A stretch of DNA of 64,000 bases, taken from Citrobacter koseri. GTDB taxonomy: Bacteria; Pseudomonadota; Gammaproteobacteria; Enterobacterales; Enterobacteriaceae. Both the position numbers and the translations under genes were made by a program. The notes beneath the pieces were generated by a model, which saw only the letters and a program-made list of their open reading frames with translations, was not told where the DNA came from and made no database searches. Positions 28,129-37,856 of the stretch are shown in pieces (the stretch's first letter is position 1; each line of letters begins with the position of its first letter). The stretch lies in contig UAVY01000008.1 in NCBI GenBank assembly GCA_900446925.1, forward strand, positions 310,001-374,000, read 5' to 3'.

Positions 28129-29361
28129 ATGATTGCTCACGAACTCAATGCTCTGGATTTATTAAGTTTTCCTGTCTGGATTGTTTTACCACACACAGAA
28201 GAGTTAGTTTTCGCTAATACCGCCGCACGCGAACTGACACAGGAACAGACTTTCAGCCGTCTCAGAAAGGGGATATTTTCAACTTATGCGCAAAATGAAC
28301 TGCGCATGTACGTTGCTGATTTACACCACCATCACGATATTGTTGAAATTCTGACGGTCTGTCGTGATGGTAAGGAAATCGCCTTAACCTGCCGCCTCTC
28401 GGTTAAAACCCTGTCGACGCAGGGGGACGTTATTATTTTTGAAGGCATAGAGACACCCACGGCGCAAGGCCTCAAGGCCAGCCGTTCGGCAAACTATCAG
28501 CGTAAAAAACAAGGGTTTTACGCCCGTTTTTTCCTGACGAACTCCGCGCCGATGCTGTTGATAGACCCTTCACGGGACGGTCTGATCGTCGATGCCAATC
28601 TGGCCGCACTCAATTTCTATGGCTACAGCCATGAAGCGATGTGCCAGAAACATACATGGGAAATCAACGTATTAGGCCGCCAGATCTTACCCGTTATGCA
28701 TGAGATTGCCCGTCTGCCCGGCGGGCATAAGCCCTTAAACTTCGTCCATAAACTCTCTGACGGCACCACCCGGCACGTACAAACCTATGCGGGTCCCCTT
28801 GAGATATACGGCGATAAGCTCATGTTATGCATCATTCATGACATTACCGAGCAAAAACGGCTGGAACAGGAGCTGGAACGTGCTGCCCTGCATGATGCGC
28901 TGACCGGCTTACTGAACCGCAGGCAATTTTATCTTCTTACTGAGCAAAACCATACGCCCCATCTGTCGATGACAATGGATTACAGCCTGCTGCTAATCGA
29001 TACCGATCGCTTCAAAAGCATTAACGATTTATACGGTCATTTGAAAGGCGATGAAGTGCTGTGCGCTCTGGCGCGAACGCTGGAAGCTCGCGCACGTAAA
29101 GGCGACCTGGTCTTTCGCTGGGGCGGTGAAGAATTTGTCTTGCTGCTGCCGCGAACCTCGCTGGAGGTTGCGCTTAATCTTGCAGAATCAATACGCGCCG
29201 CCGTAGCGAAAGTCTGTATTCCTGGCCTGCCTCGTTTTACCGTCAGCATCGGCGTCGCACGGCACGAATCGAATGAAAGTATTGATGAATTATTTAAGCG
29301 GGTGGACGATGCCCTGTACAAAGCCAAAAACGACGGCAGAAATCGGGTGCTGGCGGCGTAA
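28129..29361 (+). CDS. dgcM: Diguanylate cyclase DgcM (YdaM)
   Basis: Makes cyclic-di-GMP from two GTP. In E. coli DgcM works with PdeR and the regulator MlrA to switch on csgD and curli. It is 410 residues from the ATG at 28129, equal to E. coli; a GTG seven codons upstream is less likely. PAS domains are at about 10-110 and 130-250 (FFLTNSAPMLLIDPSRDG). The GGDEF domain begins at LEQELERAALHDALTGLLNR (about 255). The active site is RWGGEEFVLLLP at about 338. The upstream allosteric RxxD site is not obvious. Intact. Its antagonist pdeR is in this window at 59.7 kb. Confidence 0.95.
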   Translation: MIAHELNALDLLSFPVWIVLPHTEELVFANTAARELTQEQTFSRLRKGIFSTYAQNELRMYVADLHHHHDIVEILTVCRDGKEIALTCRLSVKTLSTQGDVIIFEGIETPTAQGLKASRSANYQRKKQGFYARFFLTNSAPMLLIDPSRDGLIVDANLAALNFYGYSHEAMCQKHTWEINVLGRQILPVMHEIARLPGGHKPLNFVHKLSDGTTRHVQTYAGPLEIYGDKLMLCIIHDITEQKRLEQELERAALHDALTGLLNRRQFYLLTEQNHTPHLSMTMDYSLLLIDTDRFKSINDLYGHLKGDEVLCALARTLEARARKGDLVFRWGGEEFVLLLPRTSLEVALNLAESIRAAVAKVCIPGLPRFTVSIGVARHESNESIDELFKRVDDALYKAKNDGRNRVLAA

Positions 29362-29367
29362 TAAACG

Positions 29368-29393
29368 TCACAGGCTGCCCGTAAGTAGCCTGT
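29368..29393. terminator. Inverted repeat between dgcM and smrA
   Basis: TCACAGGCT / AGCCTGTGA, 9-bp arms around an 8-nt loop, between two convergent stop codons. No strong T tract on either side. Confidence 0.55.
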
Positions 29394-29401
29394 GAAGGCC
29401 C

Positions 29402-29965
29402 TTAACGGCTGCGTTTCGCGTGGCGCTCCCAGTTTTCCTGCTTTGCCTGCGCCGTTTTACGCAACGCAACATAACACGCTCCGCTGCCGCCATGATGAGC
29501 AGCGCCGTACAGTAAGCCTGAACGTCGTCAAATTCCGTCAGCCAACGCGCCACATAGCTGCGCACAATATTGGCATGCGCGTTATCTTCCCGCCCTTTGC
29601 CATGAATGATCAGCACGTTGCGTAAACCATCCTGACGCGCCTGGCAGATGAAGCTAAACAGCATCTTGCGACATTCCTCAACCGGCTGACGAAGCAAATT
29701 GAGACTCGCCTGCTGGCTGTATTTTCCCGAACGCAGTTTGTCGAGCACGCCCTGCTGCAACCCTTCCCCGGCGAAATTCCAGCGGTTCGCCCAAAGGAAG
29801 AATATCCAGAAACCCGGTAGTGAGAAAATTGTCGAGCTGGAGCGTATCGATACGCTGCGGCGCCCGTGAATTGCGCGTGGGCTGCCAGTGTACATCAGCG
29901 CAACGTTTCAACGGTTGGACATCCTCCATGGCGTCAAGAAACAGCGTTTTGTCGTCAAGGTTCAT
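29402..29965 (-). CDS. smrA: Smr-domain DNA endonuclease SmrA (YdaL), two compensating frame errors
   Basis: 187 residues when corrected, equal to E. coli. Small MutS-related (Smr) domain with LIIHGKGREDNAHANIVRSY at about 120 and PHHGGSGACYVAL at about 155 (restored). E. coli YdaL has DNA nicking activity. Two errors occur: an extra base near 29790 (REGLQQGVLD junction) and a missing C near 29503. The missing C turns CTG-CCT-CAT-CAT into CTG-CTC-ATC-ATG. Without the second, the frame runs past the normal stop at 29402. The second error is the only single-base deletion I found. Confidence 0.88.
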
Positions 29966-30489
29966 GATTCCTCCTCCAGCGCGTTAAGACAGGCACTATC
30001 ATAACCGCGCGCTATTATACCGACAACGGTTTACAGTTATTTCCAATAAACGACACTGGCTCAATTATCTGGCTATGCGCATCTCCACTATTTCATCCCC
30101 GGTAAAGCCACGTTTTATCCTGCGTTAACCGACAATTTCAGCGGGGCTTTTGTAAAATCAATTATGCCCTGAAAGTGGAATATCTCTTTTATAGCCGTTA
30201 TATAACTTTATTACCCGCTGAGGGAAAACCAGGCCGGGAAAAGGTTAAGGAAGCACTGCTGTGTAGATTTTAGGGGCTGGCGGATGTCGACAGTCCCTGT
30301 TTTTTATTCTCCTGCCGTGCTTCATTTTTTCAGCATCTTTATTTGTTCGCTTTTTCAACAAACAATGACGCTAAACGTATTATGCCCGCTTATCTTTTTA
30401 GGGGGATGGTTGCGGATATTGGTCGCATGGTATCTTGTTGAACTGCTGATGAGTCCGGGAATTATCCCGCCTGCAATGAGAGATAACGG
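29966..30489. other. Intergenic region between smrA and ogt, containing mcaS
   Basis: 524 bp. In E. coli K-12 the abg genes occupy this interval; they are absent here. Apart from mcaS I see no gene. A 70-residue frame at 30284-30496 overlaps the mcaS terminator and the ogt start and is rejected. Confidence 0.6.
30213..30306 (+). ncRNA. mcaS: McaS small RNA
   Basis: Hfq-binding sRNA that in E. coli controls curli (csgD), flagella (flhDC) and the PGA polysaccharide. The 3' half matches what I recall of E. coli McaS: GCACTGCTGTGTAG, then CTGGCGGATGTCGACAG and a T tract ending about 30306. The 5' half aligns loosely (ACCCGCTGAGGGAAAACCAG, then GCCGGG). A -10 box TATAAC at 30201-30206 fits a start at 30213. 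It lies divergent to smrA, as in E. coli. Divergence is greatest in the first 45 nt. Confidence 0.82.
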
Positions 30490-31007
30490 ATGCTGAGATT
30501 ACTTGAAGACAATATCGCGACCCCGCTGGGGCCGTTATGGGTGATTTGCGATGAGCAATTCCGCCTGCGCGCCGTCGAATGGGAGCAACACAGCGACCGT
30601 ATGGAACAGCTACTGGACATACATTATCGTTCAGAGGGATACGAGCGCATCGCCGCCAAAAATCCGGGTGGCCTGAGCGATAAGCTCACCGCGTATTTTG
30701 AGGGAAATCTCAGCATCATTGATACGCTGGAGACCGCCACCGAGGGAACGCCTTTTCAGCGGGAAGTATGGCAGGCGCTGCGCACCATCCCCCTGCGGTC
30801 CAGGTTATGCATTATGGTCAACTTGCCGAAAAATTAGGCCGTCCGGGAGCCGCTCGCGCCGTAGGCGCCGCTAACGGATCTAACCCGGTCAGTATCGTTG
30901 TACCCTGCCATCGCGTAATCGGGCGCAACGGGACAATGACGGGATATGCTGGCGGCGTGCAAAGAAAAGAGTGGTTATTACGCCATGAAGGGTATCTGCT
31001 GCTGTAG
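30490..31007 (+). CDS. ogt: O6-alkylguanine-DNA methyltransferase Ogt (two frameshifts as sequenced)
   Basis: Suicidal DNA repair protein that takes a methyl group from O6-methylguanine or O4-methylthymine onto its own cysteine. Restored length is 171 residues, equal to E. coli. The active-site motif is VVPCHRVIG at about 138. The helix-turn-helix Arg finger lies in [16 protein letters not shown]. Extra C residues near 30794 and 30801 shift the frame by two within TIPCGQVMHYG. Upstream of fnr, as in E. coli. Confidence 0.92.
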
Positions 31008-31168
31008 AAACCAGGCATTTTGTGCCTTACCCGTCACACTTTGATGTAAAGTAACCACTTATAAAGCATGGATTTTCAAAGGGATATAAATATTTCTCCT
31101 GCTTATGCCTGAATTATCCTCTATTGGGGGTAGCTCAGGCTTACGTGCTCACCAAAAAGATGTTAAAA

Positions 31169-31182
31169 TTGACAAATATCAA
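31169..31182 (+). promoter_or_regulatory. FNR box in the fnr promoter (autoregulation)
   Basis: TTGACAAATATCAA, 20 bp before the fnr ATG, matching the known autoregulatory site of E. coli fnr, where FNR blocks its own transcription. Confidence 0.85.
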
Positions 31183-31201
31183 TTACGGCTTGAGCAGACC
31201 T

Positions 31202-31956
31202 ATGATCCCGGAAAAGCGAATTATACGGCGCATTCAGTCTGGCGGTTGTGCTATCCCATTGCCAGGATTGCAGTATCAGCCAGCTTTGCATCCCGTTCAC
31301 ACTTAACGAACATGAGCTTGATCAGCTTGATAATATCATCGAGCGTAAAAAGCCTATTCAGAAAGGGCAAACGCTGTTTAAAGCAGGTGATGAACTGAAA
31401 TCGCTCTATGCTATCCGCTCCGGTACGATTAAAAGCTACACCATTACCGAGCAGGGCGACGAGCAGATCACTGGTTTTCATTTAGCGGGCGACCTGGTCG
31501 GCTTTGACGCGATTGGCAGCGGGCACCACCCGAGCTTTGCCCAGGCGCTGGAAACCTCAATGGTATGTGAAATCCCGTTTGAGACTCTGGACGATCTCTC
31601 CGGTAAGATGCCTAACCTACGTCAACAGATGATGCGTCTGATGAGCGGCGAGATCAAAGGCGATCAGGATATGATCCTGTTACTGTCGAAAGAAAAATGC
31701 GGAAGAGCGTCTGGCAGCCTTTATCTACAATCTGTCCCGTCGTTTTGCCCAGCGCGGTTTCTCTCCGCGTGAATTCCGCCTGACGATGACCCGTGGCGAT
31801 ATCGGTAACTACCTTGGCTTAACGGTCGAAACGATCAGCCGTCTGCTGGGTCGTTTCCAGAAAAGCGGTATGCTGGCGGTGAAAGGTAAATACATCACCA
31901 TCGAAAACAGCGATGCGCTCGCAGTGCTTGCTGGTCATACTCGCAACGTTGCTTAA
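31202..31956 (+). CDS. fnr: Global anaerobic regulator FNR (two frameshifts as sequenced)
   Basis: Oxygen-sensing 4Fe-4S transcription factor. Restored length is 250 residues. The sensing cysteines 20, 23 and 29 lie in [12 protein letters not shown] and Cys122 in SMVCEIPFE. The activating-region and dimer helix follow. The DNA-recognition helix contains [16 protein letters not shown] at about 205, with the FNR-specific E/S/R set. Extra bases at about 31258 (C) and 31693 (A) break the frame; the first lies just before the cluster cysteines. Loss of FNR would be crippling anaerobically, so I treat these as errors. Confidence 0.94.
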
Positions 31957-31979
31957 TCTTTCCGCAAGTAAGTCAGTTA

Positions 31980-32030
31980 TCCTTCTGTTAAATCATTAAA
32001 TTTTCCTGATTTATTGGTTTGACAGAAGGA
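31980..32030 (+). terminator. Inverted repeat after fnr
   Basis: TCCTTCTGT (31980-31988) pairs with ACAGAAGGA (32022-32030) over a 33-nt loop, 23 bp after the fnr stop. The right arm belongs to a segment repeated upstream of uspE (see the 32-bp repeat entries). Confidence 0.4.
31998..32029 (+). repeat. 32-bp direct repeat, copy 1 (flanks the fnr-uspE insert)
   Basis: Begins AAATTTTCCTGATTTATTG and ends CAGAAGG. It matches copy 2 at 33542-33573 at 29 of 32 positions. Confidence 0.75.
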
Positions 32031-32220
32031 ATCACACCACGTCAATAAGCTAAAGAAATCTCAAATACGTAGCCATCACTCCAGTTGGACACCACTGGCA
32101 TGGTTTACGCCCTGCCAGGCCGTTTTCGGATTAACCACATTGATTCATCATGCCGGAAAAGTACAATCCGCAGCGGCTGGCAACCGTTCTATATTCGCAC
32201 TATCGAACGATCGCCAGCTG

Positions 32221-32257
32221 GCCGCAGTTGCGTTCTTGCATACGACGCAACTGCGGC
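32221..32257. repeat. Perfect 13-bp inverted repeat
   Basis: GCCGCAGTTGCGT (32221-32233) and ACGCAACTGCGGC (32245-32257) with an 11-nt loop, 72 bp before the methyltransferase gene. No T tract follows, so it is not a simple terminator; it could be an RNA leader structure or an operator. Confidence 0.7.
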
Positions 32258-32328
32258 AACCTAACACCTTGTCATTTATAATGATTATTGATTTAATTCC
32301 CCCCGAAAACTATAAACAGGTGGAATTA

Positions 32329-32989
32329 ATGAATAGAAACACAGATAACGGATCTAAAGTTTACACCCCCCTCACACTAAAACTTTATGACTGGTGGGTC
32401 TTGGAGGGTATCAAATCGGCTTGCATGGGGGTGCCCCACTAAGGAATACCTTCTTCCACACTTCCTCCGACATTTAGGGAAAAAACATCTGGATATTGGT
32501 GTAGGAACCGGATATTACCTCACTCACGCTCCTGAAAGCCGTTTAATATCGCTAATGGATTTGAACGAAGCAAGCTTGAGCGCAGCATCAACAAGGGCTG
32601 GAGAAACGAAAATTCAGAGCAAAATTACCCATGATGTTTTCGAGCCTTACCCAAAAACCTTGCATAATCAATTTGACTCCATCTCCATGTTTTACCTTCT
32701 TCACTGCCTGCCTGGAGATATGGTCTGCAAAAGGATGTGTAATACAGAATGCCGGCGCAGGCTTTAACCGACAATGGCACTCTTTACGGGCGCTACCATT
32801 CTTGGTGATGGCGTTAAGCACAATACTTTCGGTCAAAAACTGATGCGCATTTACAACCGGAAAGGCATTTTCTCAAATACCGGAGATTCAGAGGCGGGCT
32901 TAACGCAAATACTGTCCGAGTACTTCGAGGATGTTAAAACTACGGTTAAAGGTACTGTAGTTATGTTTTCAGCTTCAGGAAAAAAATAA
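32329..32989 (+). CDS. Class I SAM-dependent methyltransferase (four frameshifts as sequenced)
   Basis: Restored length is 218 residues. It starts MNRNTDNGSKVYTPLTLKLYDWWV with GGTGG 8 nt upstream. SAM-binding motif I is HLDIGVGTGYYLTH at about 50; motif II region LISLMDLNEASLSAA; motif IV about FDSISMFYLLHCLPG. Extra bases near 32427 (G run), 32731 (A), 32764 (T) and 32797 (G) break the frame; deleting all four gives one open frame to TAA at 32989. Similar small methyltransferases occur in other enterics, but the substrate is unknown. Not present at this position in K-12. Confidence 0.8.
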
Positions 32990-33067
32990 CAGTCAGCCGC
33001 ACCAGGGTCCTGCATCGTGCGTAAACCCCGTCGTCAGCGGTTTGGTGAGTATAGAAAAAGTGTGACC

Positions 33068-33081
33068 TTGATCAAAAACAA
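33068..33081 (+). promoter_or_regulatory. Possible FNR-like site upstream of the small gene at 33189
   Basis: TTGATCAAAAACAA: a perfect left half (TTGAT) and a partial right half (CAA). It lies about 34 bp before a possible -10 TATATT at about 33109. Suggestive only. Confidence 0.35.
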
Positions 33082-33188
33082 AAAAAGATTATGGGCAAAG
33101 GTGTATTTATATTACGTTCGCTTCTGGACTGCGGCCCGGATTGTTAAGCGGATTTTTTGATACCCAGATATTAAGAGGAGAAAGAACC

Positions 33189-33392
33189 ATGATCACTTAT
33201 GATCGTAACCATAATCCTATTACTAATGGCAGTCGGGTTATGATTAATGGGACGGGCAGAACGGGTAAAATCGTTGCCATACATTCTAACGGGTTAACTC
33301 CAGCCCAGTTACGCCGCAACAAAACCGTCGAAGTGGAAGGCTGTGAAGGCCAGTTCGAACCCGTTGAACTGATCCGTCTTGGTTCCCACTAA
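33189..33392 (+). CDS. Small protein of unknown function between fnr and uspE
   Basis: 67 residues from ATG 33189, preceded by AAGAGGAGAAAG. Beta-rich and KOW/SH3-like by eye: [21 protein letters not shown], then [20 protein letters not shown]. No family I can name. It lies in the segment bounded by the 32-bp direct repeats and is followed by a hairpin at 33399-33420. Transcribed with uspE direction. Good ribosome site and compact fold make it likely real. Confidence 0.75.
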   Translation: MITYDRNHNPITNGSRVMINGTGRTGKIVAIHSNGLTPAQLRRNKTVEVEGCEGQFEPVELIRLGSH

Positions 33393-33398
33393 CGATAA

Positions 33399-33420
33399 GA
33401 ATGCCGCTATGGCGGCATTC
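33399..33420. terminator. Hairpin after the small gene
   Basis: GAATGCCGC / GCGGCATTC, a perfect 9-bp stem with a 4-nt loop, 6 bp after the stop. No T tract, so termination is uncertain. Confidence 0.6.
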
Positions 33421-33541
33421 ATGAATCAAACAGATTTAATTACAGACTCTACTAAGCAGCTATTTACCCCAGGTATGCCCCGGAAGTCTGATTTTACTGA
33501 TAGAAATTGTTTACATTCAATACACTGCCCTATAGAACAGC

Positions 33542-33573
33542 AAATTTTCCTGATTTATTGATCTGGCAGAAGG
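33542..33573 (+). repeat. 32-bp direct repeat, copy 2 (upstream of uspE)
   Basis: Begins AAATTTTCCTGATTTATTG and ends CAGAAGG, 29 of 32 positions the same as copy 1 at 31998-32029. The two copies are 1544 bp apart and bracket the methyltransferase and the small gene. Confidence 0.75.
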
Positions 33574-33651
33574 TTCCCCCCTGTTTCATTCAACATATAT
33601 GGGTTACTCTTTTAATTACAAACTGCGGTGACAGTTGTAAGGAGACCCTGT

Positions 33652-34606
33652 ATGGCTATGTATCAAAATATGCTGGTGGTCATCGACCCAAACCAGGACG
33701 ATCAACCCGCATTACGACGCGCTGTTTATTTGCATCAACGGATTGGTGGCAAAATTAAAGCCTTTTTGCCGATCTATGATTTTTCCTATGAAATGACTAC
33801 CCTGCTCTCGCCTGATGAGCGTACCGCGATGCGTCAGGGCGTCATCAGCCCAGCGAACAGCCTGGATACGCGAACAAGCGAAATACTACATCGAAGCAGG
33901 TGTTCCCGTTGAGATAAAAGTGGTCTGGCACAACCGTCCCTTTGAAGCCATTATCCAGGAAGTGATCAGCGACGATCACGATCTGGTGCTCAAAATGGCG
34001 CACCAGCATGACCGCCTGGAAGCGGTAATCTTTACGCCGACTGACTGGCATTTGTTGCGTAAATGCCCAAGCCCGGTATGGATGGTCAAGGACCAACCGT
34101 GGCCTGAAGGCGGTAAAGCGCTGGTGGCCGTGAACCTTGCAAGCGAAGAACCTTATCACAATGCGCCTGAATGAAAAGCTGGTCAAAGAAACGCTGCAAC
34201 TTGCAGAACAGGTGAACCACACCGAAGTCCATCTGGTTGGCGCCTACCCCGTAACGCCCCATCAATATCGGCAATCGAACTGCCTGAATTTGATCCGAGC
34301 GTTTACAACGACGCGATTCGCGGTCAGCATTTGCTGGCGATGAAGGCGCTACGGCAGAAATTCAGCATTGATGAGAAAGTGACGCATGTTGAAAAAGGGT
34401 TGCCTGAAGAGGTTATCCCGGATTTAGCCGAGCACCTACAGGCGGGTATCGTTGTACTGGGTACGGTTGGTCGTACCGGGATATCTGCGGCCTTCCTGGG
34501 CAATACGGCGGAACAGGTTATCGACCATTTGCGCTGCGATCTGCTTGTCATTAAACCCGATCAGTATCAGACACCGGTAGAACTGGACGACGAAGAAGAC
34601 GATTAA
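33652..34606 (+). CDS. uspE: Universal stress protein UspE (four frameshifts as sequenced)
   Basis: Tandem-Usp protein of 316 residues when corrected, equal to E. coli. The first Usp domain starts [18 protein letters not shown]; the second starts at about 155 and ends [20 protein letters not shown]. UspE helps motility, aggregation and DNA-damage survival. Extra C at about 33851, C at 34161, C at 34259 and G at 34272 break the frame. AAGGAG precedes the ATG at 33652. In E. coli it lies directly downstream of fnr; here 1.7 kb separates them. Confidence 0.93.
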
Positions 34607-34618
34607 GCCTATTTTCGT

Positions 34619-34645
34619 GCCGGGTAGCGCTTATGCCTACCCGGC
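34619..34645. repeat. REP-like hairpin between uspE and ynaJ
   Basis: GCCGGGTAG (34619-34627) and CTACCCGGC (34637-34645) around a 9-nt loop, between convergent genes. Confidence 0.7.
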
Positions 34646-34662
34646 GAAGCCGCTCACTCACG

Positions 34663-34923
34663 TTACTGTTTGTCCTCACCACCGAGGAAATAGATCCCCA
34701 GCGGAATGGCCAGCAGAATGGTGAAAACCAGACTGTAGACGCAAATCATTGATGACTGAATGAAATACATCGAGGTTGTCCACTCGGACAACGGAATATC
34801 ATACTGTTCGATCACGCCGCCGATAGTCGCCCGCGTAACCACTGATGCCGCAATAATAAACACCGCCAGCAGGCCCAACAGAAATTTCTTCCCCTTTGCT
34901 GTCTTCAGCTTTGTCATGATCAT
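34663..34923 (-). CDS. ynaJ: YnaJ, DUF2534 small membrane protein
   Basis: 86 residues (E. coli 85). Two transmembrane helices (LLGLLAVFIIAASVVTRATIG and FIQSSMICVYSLVFTILLAIPLGIYFL) and a short acidic tail. Family-level function is unknown; found next to uspE and ynaI across enterics. Intact. Confidence 0.93.
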   Translation of the reverse strand: MIMTKLKTAKGKKFLLGLLAVFIIAASVVTRATIGGVIEQYDIPLSEWTTSMYFIQSSMICVYSLVFTILLAIPLGIYFLGGEDKQ

Positions 34924-35159
34924 GGTATCGTCCTTTTGCAGATGAAAGCTCTGTTACTTGCGCGTAACAATACCATGACAATCCCCCGTTGTCTGCCACA
35001 CAAGTCGTGACATAATATTCACATCGCGCGTCCCTGTCTGAAAATGCGCTACGTCTTATTCTTTTTGATCAATGACCAGCGCATTCGAAGCGGATAAAAT
35101 ATCTGCACCTCAGAATCTTTTAGCGTTATATCAACCATACGGGGTAGTGACAGACCAAA

Positions 35160-36191
35160 ATGATTGCAGAATTTTTTTTCAAAAACGCGTTTAATCTGGC
35201 AATAATTTTTGGCAGTGGCGCCGCCTTACTTCTGATGAGTATTGTGTTTCGTCGTGGCGAGAAAAGAAGAAAAGGATTTATATTTCATGCCGTACAGTTC
35301 TTCGTTTATGCCCTTATCATCGGCACGCTGGGCAGTATCGCCAATAATGTTATTGAAAACTACGATCTGAAATTCATCTCTCCAAATGCCGTCGATTTTA
35401 TCTGCACATCTCTGATTGCGCTGATTCTGACAATAAAACTGTTTTTACTCATCAACCGCTTTGAAAAATCACAGATCGGTAAAGGCAGAGACGTCACCAG
35501 TGCGAAGATCCTGTCTCGCATTATTAAGATCACCATTATTATCGCCATCGTTTTACTCTATGGCGAACACTTTGGCATGAGTCTGTCCGGGTTGCTGACT
35601 TTTGGCGGCATTGGCGGCATCGCTGTTGGGATGGCGGGTAAGGACATTCTGAGCAACTTTTTCTCGGGGATTATGCTCTATTTTGATCGCCCCTTTAGCA
35701 TTGGCGACTGGGTTCGTTCCCCGGACAGAAATATTGAAGGCACCGTGACTGAAATCGGCTGGCGAATGACCAAAATTAACACCTTCGACCACCGCCCTTT
35801 ATATGTGCCGAATTCTATTTTCTCCGCCATTAGCGTGGAGAATCCCGGCAGGATGACTAACCGACGTATTAAAACGGTGATCGGGTTACGTTATCAGGAT
35901 GCCAGTAAAACAGGCGTTATTGTTGATGCGGTCAGAACGATGCTGCAAAACCACCCTGATATCGATCAGCACCAGACACTGCTGGTCTATTTCAATGAAT
36001 TCGGCGAATCATCGCTGAATATCATGGTCTATTGCTTTAGCAAAACCACCGAATGGGAAGCCTGGCTTGCGGTTCAGCAGGATATTTATCTGAAGATTAT
36101 CGACATTGTTCAGGCGAACGGCGCAGATTTTGCGTTCCCAAGCCAGACGCTTTATCTGGATAACGCCGCGTCACCGCAATCCGCAAATTAA
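35160..36191 (+). CDS. ynaI: Mechanosensitive channel YnaI (MscS family)
   Basis: 343 residues, equal to E. coli. A low-conductance heptameric channel in the inner membrane. It has extra N-terminal helices compared with MscS, then the pore helix region [30 protein letters not shown] at about 150. The beta domain follows with [19 protein letters not shown]. Intact. It shares a bidirectional terminator with mppA. Confidence 0.95.
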   Translation: MIAEFFFKNAFNLAIIFGSGAALLLMSIVFRRGEKRRKGFIFHAVQFFVYALIIGTLGSIANNVIENYDLKFISPNAVDFICTSLIALILTIKLFLLINRFEKSQIGKGRDVTSAKILSRIIKITIIIAIVLLYGEHFGMSLSGLLTFGGIGGIAVGMAGKDILSNFFSGIMLYFDRPFSIGDWVRSPDRNIEGTVTEIGWRMTKINTFDHRPLYVPNSIFSAISVENPGRMTNRRIKTVIGLRYQDASKTGVIVDAVRTMLQNHPDIDQHQTLLVYFNEFGESSLNIMVYCFSKTTEWEAWLAVQQDIYLKIIDIVQANGADFAFPSQTLYLDNAASPQSAN

Positions 36192-36217
36192 AAAAGACGC
36201 GGTATTCCGCGTCTTTT
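36192..36217. terminator. Bidirectional terminator of ynaI and mppA
   Basis: AAAAGACGCGG / CCGCGTCTTTT, a perfect 11-bp stem with TATT loop, A's on the left and T's on the right, directly after the ynaI stop. Confidence 0.9.
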
Positions 36218-36233
36218 CGCTCACTGCCGCATA

Positions 36234-37856
36234 TTATTTGTCGTGCTTCACAATATACATTGTCCGGCTATACGCCACGTCTTCCGGGTTATTTAATGGG
36301 ATAACCTTTCAGCCACGGTTTGATCAAACGTCCGTTGGTATACTGGTAAATCGGCCGCAATCGGCGCCTGTTCCATCAGGATTTTCTCTGCCGCGTTATA
36401 GTCCGCATTGCGCGCCTTCGCCGTATTTTCTACTGTCGCCTGCGTCATGATTTTATCGTAGGCCGGGTTATTGAAGCGCGAGATATTGCCCGTATGGGTC
36501 GAGGTTAACAATGACAGGAAAGTAGACGGTTCATTGTAGTCCCCCACCCAGGAGGCGCGGATAACATCAAAATTACCGGTGTTGCGGCTGTCGATATAGG
36601 TTTTCCATTCCTGGTTTTGCAGCTTCACCTCTACGCCCAGATTCTTTTTCCACATCGAGGCGACCGCAATCGCGATTTTCTGATGATTTTCAGATGTGTT
36701 ATATAACAGCGTCAATTTGAGCGGTTTCTGCGGGCCATAGCCAGCCGCAAGCAATAACGTTTTCGCCTGAGCATTGAGTTCTTCCTGGCTCATTTGTTCA
36801 AATGGCGAAGGATCGGGAGTAAAGCCTGCCGTCACGTCCGGGGTGAAACGCCAGGCCGGTTTCTCCCCGGTTCCTAACACTTTTTCCGCCATGATGCGGC
36901 GATCAATCGTCATGCTCAGCGCCAGACGAACGCGGGAATCCGCCGTCGGGCCTTTTTGGGTGTTAAACGCATAATAATAGGTGCCCAACTGCGGCGGTGT
37001 GTAAACCTGCCCCGGTATATCCTTCAGCAACTTCTGATACAGATTTTTCGGGAAAGATTCGGTGATATCGATATCGCCAGCCAGATAACGTTTAGTCGCT
37101 GACGACTCCTGATTAATCGGCAGGAAAGTCACTTTTTGCAGCACCGTCTTCGCATTGTCCCAGTAGTGGGTATTGGGCACCACCACCAGTTTTTCGTTGA
37201 CCACGCGATCATTCAACACATAGGCGCCATTGCCGATCAGGTTTCCGGGCTTCGTCCAGTCTTTACCGCTTTCTACATTGGCTTTCTGTACCGGGTAAAA
37301 AGCAAAGTTGGCAGTCAGGTTAACAAACCACGGCAGCGGTTTATCCAGCTGTATTTTTAGCGTGCGGGCGTCCACGGCGCTAACCCCAAGCGTATCCGGC
37401 GACGCTTTACCATCAATAATCGCCTGGGCGTTATTAATGCCAGCAAGGGCGGCAAAACCAGGCAAACGGTGACAGGGTTTTCGGATCAACCAGACGTTGC
37501 CAGCTGTAGACAAAATCCTGCGCGGTCACCGGAGTGCCGTCCGACCACTTTGCGTTATTGCGCAGGGTAAACGTCCAGATCCGGTTATCATTGGTCTTCC
37601 AGCGCGTAGCGACGCCGGGAATGATTTCCCCTTTCTCATTCTGATTCACCAGACCTTCAAACAAATCGCGAATGACCTGAATCTCCGGCAGCCCAACCGC
37701 TTTTGCCGGATCTAACGACGCCGGTTCATCTTTAATATGGCGGACCAGTTCTTGCTTCTCTGCCAGTACCGTTCCGCCGGGAACATCCGCAGCGTGTGTC
37801 AGGGAGACGCTGCTAATCAACAGCGCACAACAGGTAACTGAAACAGAGTGCTTCAT
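36234..37856 (-). CDS. mppA: Periplasmic murein-peptide-binding protein MppA (three frameshifts as sequenced)
   Basis: Solute-binding protein that delivers murein tripeptide (L-Ala-D-Glu-mDap) to the Opp permease. Restored length is about 539 residues (E. coli 537). Signal peptide MKHSVSVTCCALLISSVSLTHA at 1-22. The family signature is PGVATRWKTNDNRIWTFTLRNNAKWSDGTPVTAQDFVYSW at about 80-120. Extra bases lie near 37465, 36348 (G) and 36298 (A). The stop is TAA at 36234 after MYIVKHDK. Faces mpaA and ycjG, its pathway partners. Confidence 0.92.

Noticed and set aside
30284..30496. 70-residue hydrophobic frame before ogt
   Set aside because: Begins inside the McaS terminator and overlaps the ogt start; more likely chance.
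31202..31956. Programmed frameshifting in fnr, sapD and others
   Set aside because: No slippery heptamers with downstream structures, and the same genes are single-frame in relatives; too many genes affected.
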